64,000 bases of DNA from Rosellinia necatrix (lineage: Eukaryota > Ascomycota > Sordariomycetes > Xylariales > Xylariaceae): positions 4,526,001 to 4,590,000 of the forward strand of contig JAGYVD010000003.1 in NCBI GenBank assembly GCA_021209875.1, written 5' to 3'. Of the stretch, positions 30,514 to 42,800 are shown piece by piece. How positions within the stretch are numbered: the first letter of the stretch is position 1; each line of letters starts with the position of its first letter. The notes beneath the pieces were generated by a model. The model was not told the origin of the DNA. It did not search any database and saw only the letters and a program-made list of their open reading frames with translations. The translations under genes and the position numbers were made by a program.

Positions 30514-33500
30514 TCACATCACCGCGCATTTTTTGTCTTTAGTTTGGGTTGACGGCCGATCTGAGGGCAAGGGAACGTCCGTCCAGCCCGTAGTCGTTAC
30601 TGTATCATTATCTTTCGTTTTCTTTTTCTTCCGTCCCGTCCAGCCCCTGTCTCTAGCATCCTGAAGGTTTTTCAGAGCACCTCGACGAGCCCGGCTCGGG
30701 CGACGATGCACACTGGTGCGGTGACGCATAAAGAAATGGGAAGAGGGAGGTGGCGGAGCGGCTATCGTCTCCGGATTGACCCTTGGCGCAGTTCGGGCCC
30801 CACCACCGGTGATTGTCTCTAGCCGCTCGGCGGTTGGTTGATTCAAAGGGTTCCCCGGACTTGGTCGTGGATGGCGAGGAACTGGTGCGTGAAGCACAGG
30901 GCCTTGAAGGTTACCAACTATTCCTGGTTGGGGCGCGTCAAATGCTCCGGCCACTCCTGTGGGGGTACTTATAATAAGTGGTTGCTGAGGAGGAGATGGA
31001 GGGCGCCGTTGAGGAAGCGCACTGAACCGTCGAGAATAATTATCGCCACCATGAGTACGAGCGACCACTGGAGAGGATGGTATGCTGCCCACCGCGGAAA
31101 ATGGCGCGCTCGCGCCATCTGGGTCACCATGGGGATCCATGGATTCGCTTGATCCCACCTTGAGCGATAGCGACAGTGCTAGCAATTGCTCGCTATTCAC
31201 ATTTATAGCTGGGGCGGAGTGAGGATAGCCAGCCAGTGAAGATGCCGGTGTGAACGACTGCATATCAGGTGCTCTTGGCCATGTCGATACATTTGGTAAG
31301 CGACGTAATATCGGGAAATCGTCAAAATCCCCACCCCGAGCTACCTCGTCGTGCAGCCTAGGGCCAGTCGCAGGTGTCGACGGAGTATTATGGATCCCTT
31401 CATATGATCGTATTGAGCCAGAGCTAGCACCTTCCCCGACAGCTAGGGGTCTGGACGAGGCAGGAGTATACTCTGCCACCAAGAATTGATCCCCAGCGGG
31501 CAGGCCATCAGGTTCCGGAGTTATTACTGAGACGCGCCGTGTGCGACCTTCGGGGGAGGGCGTTCCGATAGGAGAAGCTCCGTAGATATCCTCGGTGTCA
31601 GTAGCTTCATGGCGCAGTTCCGTACTTTGCGCAAAGGCGTTCGACCTAGAAACGAACTCGCCGTCTGGTCCTCGGGTTACACTACCAATAGTCTGCTGTG
31701 ACACAACACTACCCTCTGAAGCTTGTCTTGGTCGCTCTTTGAGAGCAGAAGAAGTGTGGATGCGTGGTAGTTCGGGGCGGTTGGTCGTATATGTTATACT
31801 TGCTAAGGGGGGCCCGGGGAACGGGTAGGACATTAGGTAGCGGCGGGACTGGCGGTATATCCGAAGGCCTTAAAGAATTTTGTGCAATTGCTCTCACTCC
31901 AGGGATAGAATTATGGCGTAGAAAAGAAGGTAAATCCACGACGGGGTCCTCTTTAGAATATGGGGGGAGGCGGCGGTACCCAATTATCGGCATCGCTTTC
32001 ATGGGGATGCTCCGCCCGGCCATCGGCTCGCCTGTACTCAACATGGCCAGCAGTCGGGGGCGGCGGGTTGCGCTGGCGGTTCACAGCAGCAGCCGTCGCA
32101 GCTCTACGCAGAGTCGTGCCTGATCGTGGACTAGCATGCGTATACGGGGCGTCGAGGGCTTCTTGAGCTTCTTCTAATGACACATCATCCAGGGCGTCGG
32201 GGGCAGGAGGTTGAGAACCTTCCCGGGCTATCATCATGCGTCTGGGAATTAGGGGATCCTCCATGTCTTCTTCAGTAGCAGACGTCCGAAGTAAAGCACC
32301 GGTTTGGCGATTAACGATAGTCGAGGTGCTCATCACACCTCCGCGATGCCCCCTACGCTGGGCCACCGTCCTTCTCCGGACAATAGCAACCTCTGTGTCT
32401 ATATCCCTGTGTTCCTCTTCGAGGGCTTCGGGTTCTATTATTCCCACGTCGATAGTAATCTCTTCCTCTTTACCGTTCTCCGGGCTATAGTCGAAGTCAA
32501 AAATAGTTATCCTCCCCCCGTCAACAAAGTCAATGCCCTCATCTTCAGTGATTTGCCTATGGGGTACGATTCCTTTCGATGCAACGATTAGTCGCTCTTG
32601 AATAGATGATTCTCCTACGCCAGAGACCCATTTGACAATACTAACGCCACCTGATTCGGCAATCATTCGACCGCTGATAAAGGCGTTGCGCAGTTTATCA
32701 CAAAGAATCTGCCATTGAGGAACCCGGTATCCGTCGGCCTCTTGTATCCGGGAGGGTGAACGGACAGAGTGCCCACTACTTCGACGATGGAGAGTAGGTA
32801 GTGTAGAGGATTCTACAGGGTGGTGAGCGTCTGGAATGGCTTCCAAGTCCTCAGGGACACCGTATAACCAAATTTGATCACCCTGGAATCCAGCAGACAC
32901 TAATTCACCTTGATAGTTAGCGGCCGGCAATGTGCATGGTAACAGCGGTCCAGGCGAAGCGACAGTCGGAACTGGTCCGGTGAAATATGTGGTGCCATTG
33001 CGAAGATCATCTATCCGCACGGCACGAAAGGTCTCGAAACTCCTGTCATAGGTGAATGACCAAGCTGCCTCCATCGAGCTTGACTCCTGTAAAAGTACAG
33101 CATGACTACAGTCCCGACTCGTGTTAGGAAATAGGATAGAGGTTGTCCATAAAGCACTTATATCGTCGGTCGCCAATTGGCCGCCGGGATCGTAATAGGG
33201 CGCCGTCAGGATGACGGTATTTGGGGTTGTGGAAGTTGTAGTGGTACCCAAAAGCTGTGTGCCGTCGAGGGAAAAGGCCAGCGCATCTACGCCATCGCAT
33301 TTGACGGCTCTACGTTCGCTTGCAAGAGCGCCAGGATTGAGCGAAGAGACTTCTATTCCACCCTCATACGCAGCCGCCAAGACCCGGCCACATGGAGACA
33401 AGGCCATTGCTCGGGGCGTATTATCGAGGATAAGGGACTGCGTCCTCCGAGGAGGCGTTTGGGTTAAATCGTAAAGATCGACCTGCATATCCGTTGACAA

Positions 33501-34223
33501 GACAGCAAGAAAACTGCCATCATCGAGGATGCACGTTGAAACCGGGCGACGAAGAATCTTAAGCTCGCGTTTTACAGCCAAGCTAGGGCCTCTCATATCC
33601 AGAACATAAATTCGAGACGAATTATAAGCGAGTAGATGATGACCACGGGGTGATGGGCTGAATTGCATGCCCTCGCCGCCGGGCGCGGATGACGAACTGA
33701 TGGAGTTGGAAATCAGCCTGATGGTCGTTTTCTTGGGCCGCAAATAGGCTTCGAAAAGATTTCGCTTCACTTCGCGAGCGAAGAGTTGACGTAGGTTAGG
33801 TAGATTATCACCGCTGCTCGACACGGCTGGCCTGGAAGCACGACTCATGACATAGGACTGACATCGCGAGAGGTGGTAAGCATAGAGGTGCGCCTGCTGG
33901 GATATGCGCCTCCATCTCGAATTAAGAAGAACGAGGGACGCGAAAGAATCGGGATCGGTCAGTTGCAATATGCTGCCGTTCATCTGTCAGCATCAAGGAA
34001 CAAGCCAAACAACATTCCAGCAACAAGGGGCTTACTGCTGGACGATCTCGTCCGGGAGGCTCGCAAAAGCCAAAGAGGCTGGTTGACCGAGGGCCAAGGG
34101 GGGCTTCTCGTCTCGAGCAACGAAGGGCGGCGGCGATGACGGGGATGGAGGCGATGACAGCGATGGCGAAGGGGAAGGGGAAGGGAACAGAGGGGGTAAG
34201 GATTGGGGTTCGGGAGACGCCAT
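30514..34223 (-). CDS. Large F-box protein with propeller-like repeats and C-terminal CaaX box; two +1 frameshifts
   Basis: Exon 1 is 34223-34036 and exon 2 is 33972-30514. The 63-bp intron (donor GTAAGC, acceptor GGCAG) lies inside the F-box and joins LPDEIVQ to HILQLTDPDSFASLVLLN. A beta-propeller-like region follows (MQFSPSPRGHHLLAYNSSR, ALSPCGRVLAAAYEGGIEV, ALAFSLDGTQLL), then a Pro/Ser-rich disordered half and a basic end. The last residues are KDKKCAVM, with CAVM a CaaX prenylation box. The frame shifts by +1 twice, each time in a six-base C run (minus strand): 31967-31962 (PPPPP to YSKEDPVVD) and 31812-31807 (PRAP to LASITYTTN). With five C at each, the CDS is 3645 nt (1214 aa), exactly in phase. 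F-box proteins recruit substrates to SCF ubiquitin ligase. A prenylated end would place this one at a membrane (inference). Confidence 0.8.
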
Positions 34224-34311
34224 CGCGACGCGCTCGAAAAGACCAATATCACAGTGAGGCCAACAGCAAAGCGTCGGTATCGTCAAAACAAAACAAACCG
34301 TAGCACGACGG

Positions 34312-34347
34312 CAGGATTATCAGGATTGTCAGGATTGCCAGGATTGG
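34312..34347. repeat. 9-bp tandem repeat (CAGGATTGN)
   Basis: Four units of CAGGATT followed by two variable bases (AT, GT, GC, GG) in direct tandem just upstream of the F-box gene start. Confidence 0.75.
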
Positions 34348-34781
34348 AATGCGGTTCAGGCCATCCTCATTGCACTGTCAAACTACAGTCGCTGTTATCT
34401 CTATCGCCGTTGTAGTCGTCGTCGCCGTCGTCGTCGTTGGCGCGGCATCGATGATCCGTCGGGGACGCAAGACTCAGGAAGCAGCAGCTACGGTACTGTC
34501 GTCTCGCTTCCTCTACTCCATTGTGTGGCGAGGCCGTACTCCGTGCGCCTTCGTGTTGCTGGCGGTCAAAAGGGGCCTGCCAACCATATCAAAAGGACAG
34601 CTGACGAGTCGGAGAGGTAGAGGGAGGTGAGGTGGCAGTAACAAGGCCAGGATTGGCGACACAAGTTGCTCAAGGGACACAGTCACTGCTACCCTGGCGC
34701 ATAGTGTAGTGTATCTTGAGATTCTTTGCCGCTGCGTGTTGGGGCGGAGTTGGGTAAGGAAGGCGCTGGGAAGCCGTGCCG

Positions 34782-34846
34782 CTAGTACGCTCTACTAGTA
34801 CACTCTGCTAGTACACTCTGCTAGTACACTCTGCTAGTACACTCTA
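34782..34846. repeat. 13-bp tandem repeat, five copies
   Basis: The unit is CTAGTACACTCTG. There are five consecutive copies; the first has one extra change (CTAGTACGCTCTA) and the last ends in A. Copies 2-4 are identical. A partial CTAG follows. Confidence 0.9.
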
Positions 34847-36851
34847 CTAGGCCCCGTACCGCCCTGCAGCCCGCCATCATGTCTTTCTACCTCTGCCCTT
34901 GACGAACTGGCAAGGGTGATTGTTGCACCAGGCCGTTCATTGGCCGGCGCTAGCAACGCCGGACCAAAAGAGGCTGTGACCAACTCGGGATAACTGAAAT
35001 CTGGGGCCAGACTAGGGCTATGAAACAAAGCTGCCCGGGTGGTCCAAGTACACTACATATGCAATGATCTACTACCTAGGTGAGGTGCCTTGGTATATCT
35101 GGATCGATAGGCCGGAACGTTTCTGGTTGATTGGGTGCCGGAATCGCATCGATAGTACATACATGATGCACGGTCTCACGCTCTTCTTATCAGGTCCAAT
35201 TGAAATAATAAACAGCAGGGCGAGCAATCAGACAAAGAAAACGCCTGTTTTACAATAAGGTTGCGTCGTAGTCCACGAACCACCTGAGGTACAGTGGTGA
35301 CTTACACTACTTAAGTAGTATTAACTAGCATCCCGGGTGCAAGAGCTGCTTCAAACTCCGACATGACTCTCATAGATCCCGATTCACCACAGACAGTTAC
35401 AACGTGCACAGACAAGGCAACAGGAATATATAAATATGCGTGCTTTGACAAGTCCCTACCTACCAGAGGTAGGCATATTGGTAGGCTATCTACTTGATGG
35501 TGGTACACTACCTACCTACTACATTAGGTATATAGTGTATGTACCTCTTTATCAAACCATGGTACAGAACCCTGCTTAGGCTATTAGCTAGCGTTGGCAG
35601 GCACTTACACTACTTACATATAGTGGGCACTGATCTATTTTTAGACACAACTTCGGAAGGTTGTCGTCAGCCCTGCCAGCCCTCCCAGTTCTCAGGAGGC
35701 ACAGTAGGTAGGTAACCAGCAAACTACCCCTATTATACCGACTGCACTAGAATAGGACTCGAAAAAAAATACGGGGGAAACGAAGACACAAATATAATTT
35801 GTTTGGTGTATTTTTTTTTGACCGGTACTAAATTTCATGTTTGTGCCCTATGTATCCCAAGGATCAAAATGAGAAAGTTACCTACCTAGGTACGTGCCGT
35901 TAGTACTAAGAGGTACCTAAGGTAGGGTAGCACTGTAGTGCCGAGAATATCAGCAACCCCTTTTCACTGGAAGACCAGTCACACTATCAGTCCGATCAAT
36001 AAGGCAGTAAGAATTAGCATGACAACACTCTCGCTGATCAGGTAGTTATTAGAAGTTCAAAAAATACATTTCTCTGTTCAGTCAACCCAGATTGTTCCGT
36101 TCAGTAGGCTCGCAAGACAATCTGTCGCCTGACACAGCCACAGGCATTGAACCCCCTATTATTGCACAAATTGCTTAGCAACCTGTGTCATTTGTTCCAA
36201 CCAGCCTTTGAGTTTACAGATAAAGCAGACACGGAGAGAGCGAGAGATAAGAAAAAAAGACGCCCCCGCCCCGTCCGGTACCTGGGTACTTCAGTAGGCA
36301 CTCATTGGGTGCCCAGGTGTCAGACATATGATGTCAGCTCCTCCCAGAGCAGACCCCTCAGGACAGGAAGACACTCAGCTAGCTGCCCAGCTGCTATCAG
36401 ATCAGGTATCGTCAACCAGATGGCATGCCCAATAGACACCCAACAATAAATACCTCGCCATCTATTAAACATTCGATTAAATTCAATGCTTGATTGCATG
36501 ACTAGGTAAAATACTTGATTAAGATACTCGATCGGTGTCTATCTAGAGATATCCTCAGATCAGTATAGCTGGGCAAGTCTTCGCTCGTGTTCCCATGGGC
36601 AGACTCTCACTGTCATCCCTATGTCTGCTAACTAAATTAAAAAGCCGCAGATCCTTACTTAGGTAGCAGCACAAACAGGAGACTCTTATGTAGAATTCCA
36701 TCAATCATTATCCTTATCATCATCATCATCATCCAGGTTCAGGAAGCTTAGACCATTTCGACTAGGTATCAGATCAGGCTTATTGTCTCCCTTTGACGCT
36801 TATACACCACCAACCTGGCATTCGCTTTCGAAAGAGCCCCGGCCCAATAGC

Positions 36852-39800
36852 ATGTCTACAAACAAATGCAACACCATGAATGCCTCAACACGGGACGCCT
36901 CGGGTTATCTTCCCATCGAGCACTATGGGATGATCGGCAATATGAGAACATGTGCACTGGTGAGCATAGACGGGAGCATAGGTGAGCCGCGCAGCACCTT
37001 TCATCACCATTCCTAGTGAGCTAACTCGGGATCCAATAACGCTAGATTTCATGTGTTGGTAAGCTGGTATCAGTAGACACTCCCTTCTTCCCCGCCATCA
37101 TGTCAGCCCAAGAGATGCCGCCTCCGGTGCCACTCAGATTACCAGCCGACACACACAGCTTTCACAGCCCAATAATCCGTAGCTGCCTATATTTCGAATC
37201 CGGTAGCACTGTAACCAGCTGATGAATATAACTTACTTTTGACACAGGCCCGACTTTGACTCGCCATCCCTCTTCTGTCGCCTGTTGGACAAGGACAAGG
37301 GCGGCTACTTCAGTATTGCGCCACCAGATCTGGCATCTTGTACCGCCAAACAGCAATATCTCCCGTCTTCTGCCATTCTTCAGACTCGCTACATCAACGA
37401 AGATGGTGTCGTTAATCTCTTAGATTTCTTTCCGCGTCCGAAGAATGCAGCCGTCCCAACTACAAATACCTTACAAACCTCATATCGCGAAACTCGAAGC
37501 ATCCTTGAAGAGCTTAAGAAATGGCTAGTGCGGCGGGTCGAATGTATTCGTGGGCAATTTACCTTAGGTACACGCTCCTATGCTACTCCTTAGGCTCAGG
37601 TCGCTTACAACTATGAAGACATCGAGGTGTTCCCGGCCTTTGATTATGCCCGAGAATCCCATATAACCACGATCACACAACAACCCCACTCGCCAGACGA
37701 CTACCACAGCAAATCCGTTACCTTCCATAGTGAGAAGGAAAAGCTTCAGCTGGATGTATGCATTGATCACGGAGGAAACGAATCGACCACAAATCCGTGC
37801 GTAGAGTTCAAGAAGGTCCAGCGAGACGGTATGAATGGTGAAGGAGTCGTGGCTAGAGTGACATTGCACGAGGGTCAAAGCATCTCTCTCATCCTCCGCC
37901 AAGATCTCCCGAATCACATAGCCACCAACATCACAACAGCGATTCTAGACTCCCAGCAGCACGACACACAGCAATTTTGGTACAATTGGCTTGCTAAATC
38001 CCGTTATAAGGGCGCTTGGCGAGAAGTCGTCTTTCGGAGCCTGATAATATTGAAAATGCTCACATACGAGCCTACGGGCGCTATCGTTGCCGCTCCGACA
38101 TTCTCGGTCCCTGAAGCTATTGGTGGTGTTAGGTGAGTTTTAAGCTTCAATACTATAGGAATAGTGCTAATTCCCTATAGAAATTGGGACTATCGCTTCT
38201 CGTAAGATCTTCCATATCCCCGTCAGAATAGTACTCGTCCGCTTCTTTACATTAGAGCCAGTCCCCCCCGTCCCCTTTTATTTTTCGCCTCTCTCTCCTT
38301 AATCGCTCTCATTTAGGCAAAAAGAGGACTTGAAGTATCCTATATTCTGATCGATAATAGTTGGATTCGCGATTCAAGTTTCACGATATACATTCTCTTG
38401 CGCAGTAAATATTGCTCCTACCTTTTATACTCCTGATAGTTAAATTATGCTAATATAATTTCCCATAGTGGGGTTCACGGACGAAGCAGACGCTTATATG
38501 GGTTTCATTAATGATCGCTTCCAAAAGTCGCTCACGAAAGATGGTGGCCTACCGATAATGTTCACCATCAGGGGGGGGACAGATATACCTGAACAGGAGC
38601 TTAACCACCTGGACGGTTATAAAGGGAGCAAACCCGTTCGGATTGGCAATGGGGCAGCTTTTCACCAACAATTCGATATTTACGGCGAACTAATGGATGG
38701 CATATACTTGTAGTACGTCCATTTGAATTGCCTAGCTTCTTATTTCGCGAACCTATTACGCTCATCCACGTTGTGGATAACTTCTAACCTCTGCCTTCTT
38801 TCAGCAACAAGTATGGAAAGCCTGTGTCATGGGACACATGGGTATCCGTCCGGAAGATGTTGGGTAAGTTCTTAAAACATTTTCCGTTACGAGGAGTAGT
38901 GGCTAATGGATTAAAGACTACGTTCTAACTATAATGGATCGTAAGCAATGTTATGATTCGCCGTTCTGTCGTGTGGGGGTTAGCTAAGATCTGAATTTAG
39001 AGCCAGACATGTCTATATGGGAGGTCAGAAATAACAAACAGCATTTCGTGTATTCGAAAATAATGCTATGGGTAGCGTTTGATCGCGGGCTTCGACTGGC
39101 GGACAAGCGCTGCCTTCCCTGCCCAAACCGTGCGAAATGGCTGGAAGCTCGGGACAACCTCTACGAGGAGATTATGGAGAAAGGTAATGGATTAAGATAT
39201 TGCTCCGACCATGTTGGCTTTTATAGAAAGAAATCATCTTTGACTAATACGACAAGAATAGGATATAATGTTGAGATGCAAAGTTTCATCCAGAGCTACG
39301 AAAACCGGACTATGATCGATTCGTCGATTTTGATCGCGCCGCTCGTGTTTTTCATTACGCCTAACGACCCTAGGTTCGTCAATACCATGGAAAAGATCCT
39401 TCTTCCACCCGAGAAGGGTGGTTTGACTGTGACTGGTCTCGTTCATCGATACGACAGCGAACTCTCAGATGACGGCAAGTCTTTTCGCCCCCGCCCCTGT
39501 CACTCTGTTCAAGCTTTATGTTTTTATTGTCCCACAAAGCCACCCCAGCCCATTTCTCTCTCATAGACTAGACCGAAACTTCTTAATCGGCTGACCAAAA
39601 TCGTGGCACCAGGCGTTGGCGGCCCGGAGGGTGCCTTTTCGATGTGTACATTCTGGCTCGTGGAGGCGCTGACGCGCGCCGGCGCATATGAGCCCAAATA
39701 TCTCGTCCGTGCGGTGAACCTGTTCGAGAACATGCTGGGCTTCGCGAACCACCACTCGATGTTCAGCGAGGAGATATCCCGGACCGGCGAGCAGCTCGGC

Positions 39801-39890
39801 AACACGCCTCAAGCCTTTAGCCATCTCGCGCTCATCTCGGCCGCGTTTAACCTAGATCGTGCCATAAATGGTCGGCGCGAGGGTACGTAG
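36852..39890 (+). CDS. Glycoside hydrolase family 15 protein (glucoamylase/trehalase-like), 12 exons
   Basis: Exons: 36852-36981, 37046-37058, 37248-37567, 37619-38132, 38181-38201, 38361-38404, 38469-38712, 38805-38863, 38917-38940, 39001-39183, 39262-39474 and 39613-39890. They sum to 2043 nt (680 aa), all in phase. The N-terminal GH15 region reads [20 protein letters not shown], then [15 protein letters not shown] across the 13-nt exon, then [13 protein letters not shown]. The catalytic (alpha/alpha)6 part includes [19 protein letters not shown] (joined across three exons), [14 protein letters not shown], and [10 protein letters not shown], whose last Glu is the likely general acid; [20 protein letters not shown] contributes the second catalytic Glu. 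The last intron is GC-AG (donor GCAAGT at 39475). There is no signal peptide, so the enzyme is probably intracellular. This GH15 branch includes trehalases and uncharacterised fungal enzymes; the exact substrate is unknown. The density of small exons is unusual. Confidence 0.9.
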
Positions 39891-42800
39891 GGGCGTTTGG
39901 GACTTGTGTAGACAGCCCAAAGCGTTGATAAGCGTCGATCGGCAACGTTGAGTTCATGAGACAGCTTACATAAAAGGGGGGTGGTCACTTCTTGGTGGTC
40001 TGTTGAAATATGACTAAGAAGGGTGGTTTCTTTGTGTACACCAACAATAGTGGAATTGGTGTAGTCACCACAATAAGATCGATCCTCCCGAGCTCACAGG
40101 TGACGCAAAAGGTTCCTGGGATAGTCCCCAGAATGTTTCTACGAAGCCTTACTGGTGGTTCATAGTATATGCTGTTTCTAAAACAGGATTTCTAACCACG
40201 AGGCTCACCAGTTACACACAGGATAAGCGGGCAACATGTTATACACTCTATAGGATGAGCTGAACTCGGGTTTGTGAATCGCGAGCTGCTCTTGCAACAG
40301 GATGCGGGGGGTTGGTTTTAGTTTGCCTAACGCTAAGCCTCTCAGCATGGACCTTGCTATTCACCGGGTCTAGATTAGTCCGTCATACGGCTGCGTTAAC
40401 TGCCGACGACAGCTTGGCCTTTGCCGTAGGATGTAAGGAGGGTGTTCTTCACCGACACGGGACTGCCGTTGAATCGCCTGTCTGCTAAGGCGATAAGTAG
40501 CCGGGCTTTAAGTTTCGATTGATTAATTGATCTGTTGAACGCTGTGCAAGAACTCCCAATGGTTATAAGGCGTGGTATGCTTATATAATAATATACCAGA
40601 TTATGCCTTCGTAGGCTCAACATTCCAGAGCTCGTGGTCCCTACATTCAGATCCTCCGAACTGGTTTCTTCCGCACCTCTAGTGTCACCTCTCCATGCCC
40701 TCGAACATTTGCCAAACCGGTATACCTCCTCCCGCCGTTCTAAGATCCCTCTTGTTCGCACTAGTAAAAACCCCGTGGAACCCCCCCCGTAAGCAACTTA
40801 AACAAATGCCAGCGTGGCCTTCTGCCGCGTCCCGCAGTCCACGCGTACCGAAATAGTTATATAAATGGCCGAACATATTCGTCGACTCGTTCGTGCTCCA
40901 TACTTGGTCGTATTAACGTAGCAACCCCGGCGTTACAGTTCCAGCTTCGCGGTCCTCTGCTTCTCCGCTACCGTGCCGGTACGTCAACCGACCAAGCGTC
41001 AAGCTTTACAGTCTGTCCCCGAAGGTAAGAGGGCGGCCTGTTGTCAGCTGTGCCAAAGCCGGAACCTCATGGTGTCTCTTTCAGTGGTACGCACCCTGTG
41101 GCATGTTAGGTTTACTACGGCGCGCTTCTTAGTTTTTCATTTTACGCATCAATGACTACACCGCGGGTTTGGTCGATGCAGGCGGCGGAATTTCCATAAG
41201 TGTGACCCGGTGGAACCGGAAGTTTGAGACCAAGACAACCTCCGCTCCAATTTGTTGTTGACGGGGGTGATGCACTGGGGCCGCCCACATACCGTCAACG
41301 ACAGCTATGCGCCATTCCTTGTCGAGAATGGATATGCTATATAACTAGTCTTGCGTCACCCCAGGCTGATATCACAGCGATTGGCCTCACTGATTGATCC
41401 CTCCTTTTTTTTTTTTTTTTTCTCAAGAAAAAAAAAAAAGAAAGGTTCGGTAAGCCGCAATATTAAGAGTACAACTACTATTAGTTAATAGCATTGTCGA
41501 CGGGAGAGGGCAGCAACCACCAGTCAGAATGGTTTCACTGTCACAATTATTATGATGTCTCTTAGCTCTAACTACACACCAGTAGCACAACACGTCTGTT
41601 AAAGCCAAGGATAGTGATAAGTGCTATAAACTTCAAACGAGTTAGGCGTAGGTGTAAGTAATGCAGTAAGGAATACGGTTCATTGTCTTGACCAATCCTG
41701 TTATTTACCTGGTTGATGGGAACAAGTGGGCGGGTTAGTGTATTGTATGACTGGGAGGGATTACCTGTATTTGCCGAGAGTTGGGCGGGCTTGGCTTGAT
41801 ATTTCGCCTCTTAAAGCCGGTTTCGACGAGCGAAGGACTCTGCTTCGCGTGTTTCGGATTTAACCAGTCGTAGTAAGTGTGTTGGTGCCGAGGATCGGGT
41901 TTGCTACGCCGCCGGGTCCCAGGGTTTACCGTGGGTAGCTTGGCCTACCGCTTGGCCTACCCACAATAGGTAGGTTTTAAGCAGTTGGCCATGGCTGCGG
42001 GATATCCATAACGTAAATTCTGGCTGTGACGGGCACGAGCATGAGCTCTGGCGCTTTCGGGTCATTCTTTGTCGAACGAGAGTGGTGCTGTGACGAGCCG
42101 TAAAAGCGTGCTGTGGTGCTGCCGTGGATGGTTCTACCTCTCAAGCGATAAAACGGGCGGTTCCTAAGGAACGGTGAGTGTTCTGACTTAGTTCGTAAAA
42201 AAAAAATAAAAAATTAAAAAATAATAATAAAAGATCCTCTGGTTACTCCCACAGACAAGATGCAGTGTGTCAATCAATATGCAGTTCATCTGCTGTTGTG
42301 GACGTTGATCGTGGAAATTGATTGAGTGGAGCGGCCCGATTTAAGCTTAAACCTCAGCACGTTGCATTGCCAGGGGATGTCACTGTCGATGTCAAGGGGA
42401 TGTCCACATAGCAGGCGAGATTGAGTGAATGACGATGTTGAGTTTTGTAGTAAGAAAAGTCGCGTCACCCTGGTGTTCTCTCGTTGCAACCAATGAGAGC
42501 CTGTCCGAAGATCCGAAAATCAGCCAGACCACACGACACTGAAGCATGCTCAGGCCTATCAACACTCGTTTACACTACTTTCCCCTTGAATTTTCTGCCT
42601 GGCCCACTGTTTCTTTCATGCACACGTTTTTGTGCTGCGTCGGCTCGGGGTAATACCTGTGAACTGCTGATGCGACTGCCGTAAATAGAACTCAACAAGC
42701 GAGAAAGCCGCAATGCACATCCCAACACCTACACTAGTGTATTCTGTGCTCTGTATGTGCGTCGTTGGTGCCAGGTGGGCCACCCAATAGGGATTAGCGC

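Larger units (their letters stand above)
34224..36851. other. Intergenic with tandem repeats and CCTAGG-type runs, no gene recognised
   Basis: About 2.6 kb. It includes the promoter of the F-box gene, two small tandem repeats listed separately, ACCTACCTAGGTACG near 35881 and an ATC trinucleotide run at about 36716-36733. The remainder is AT-rich with short uninformative ORFs. Confidence 0.55.

Noticed and set aside
38571..38580. G8 run in the GH15 gene as another frameshift
   Set aside because: The frame through it is correct ([10 protein letters not shown]), so this longer run is intact.
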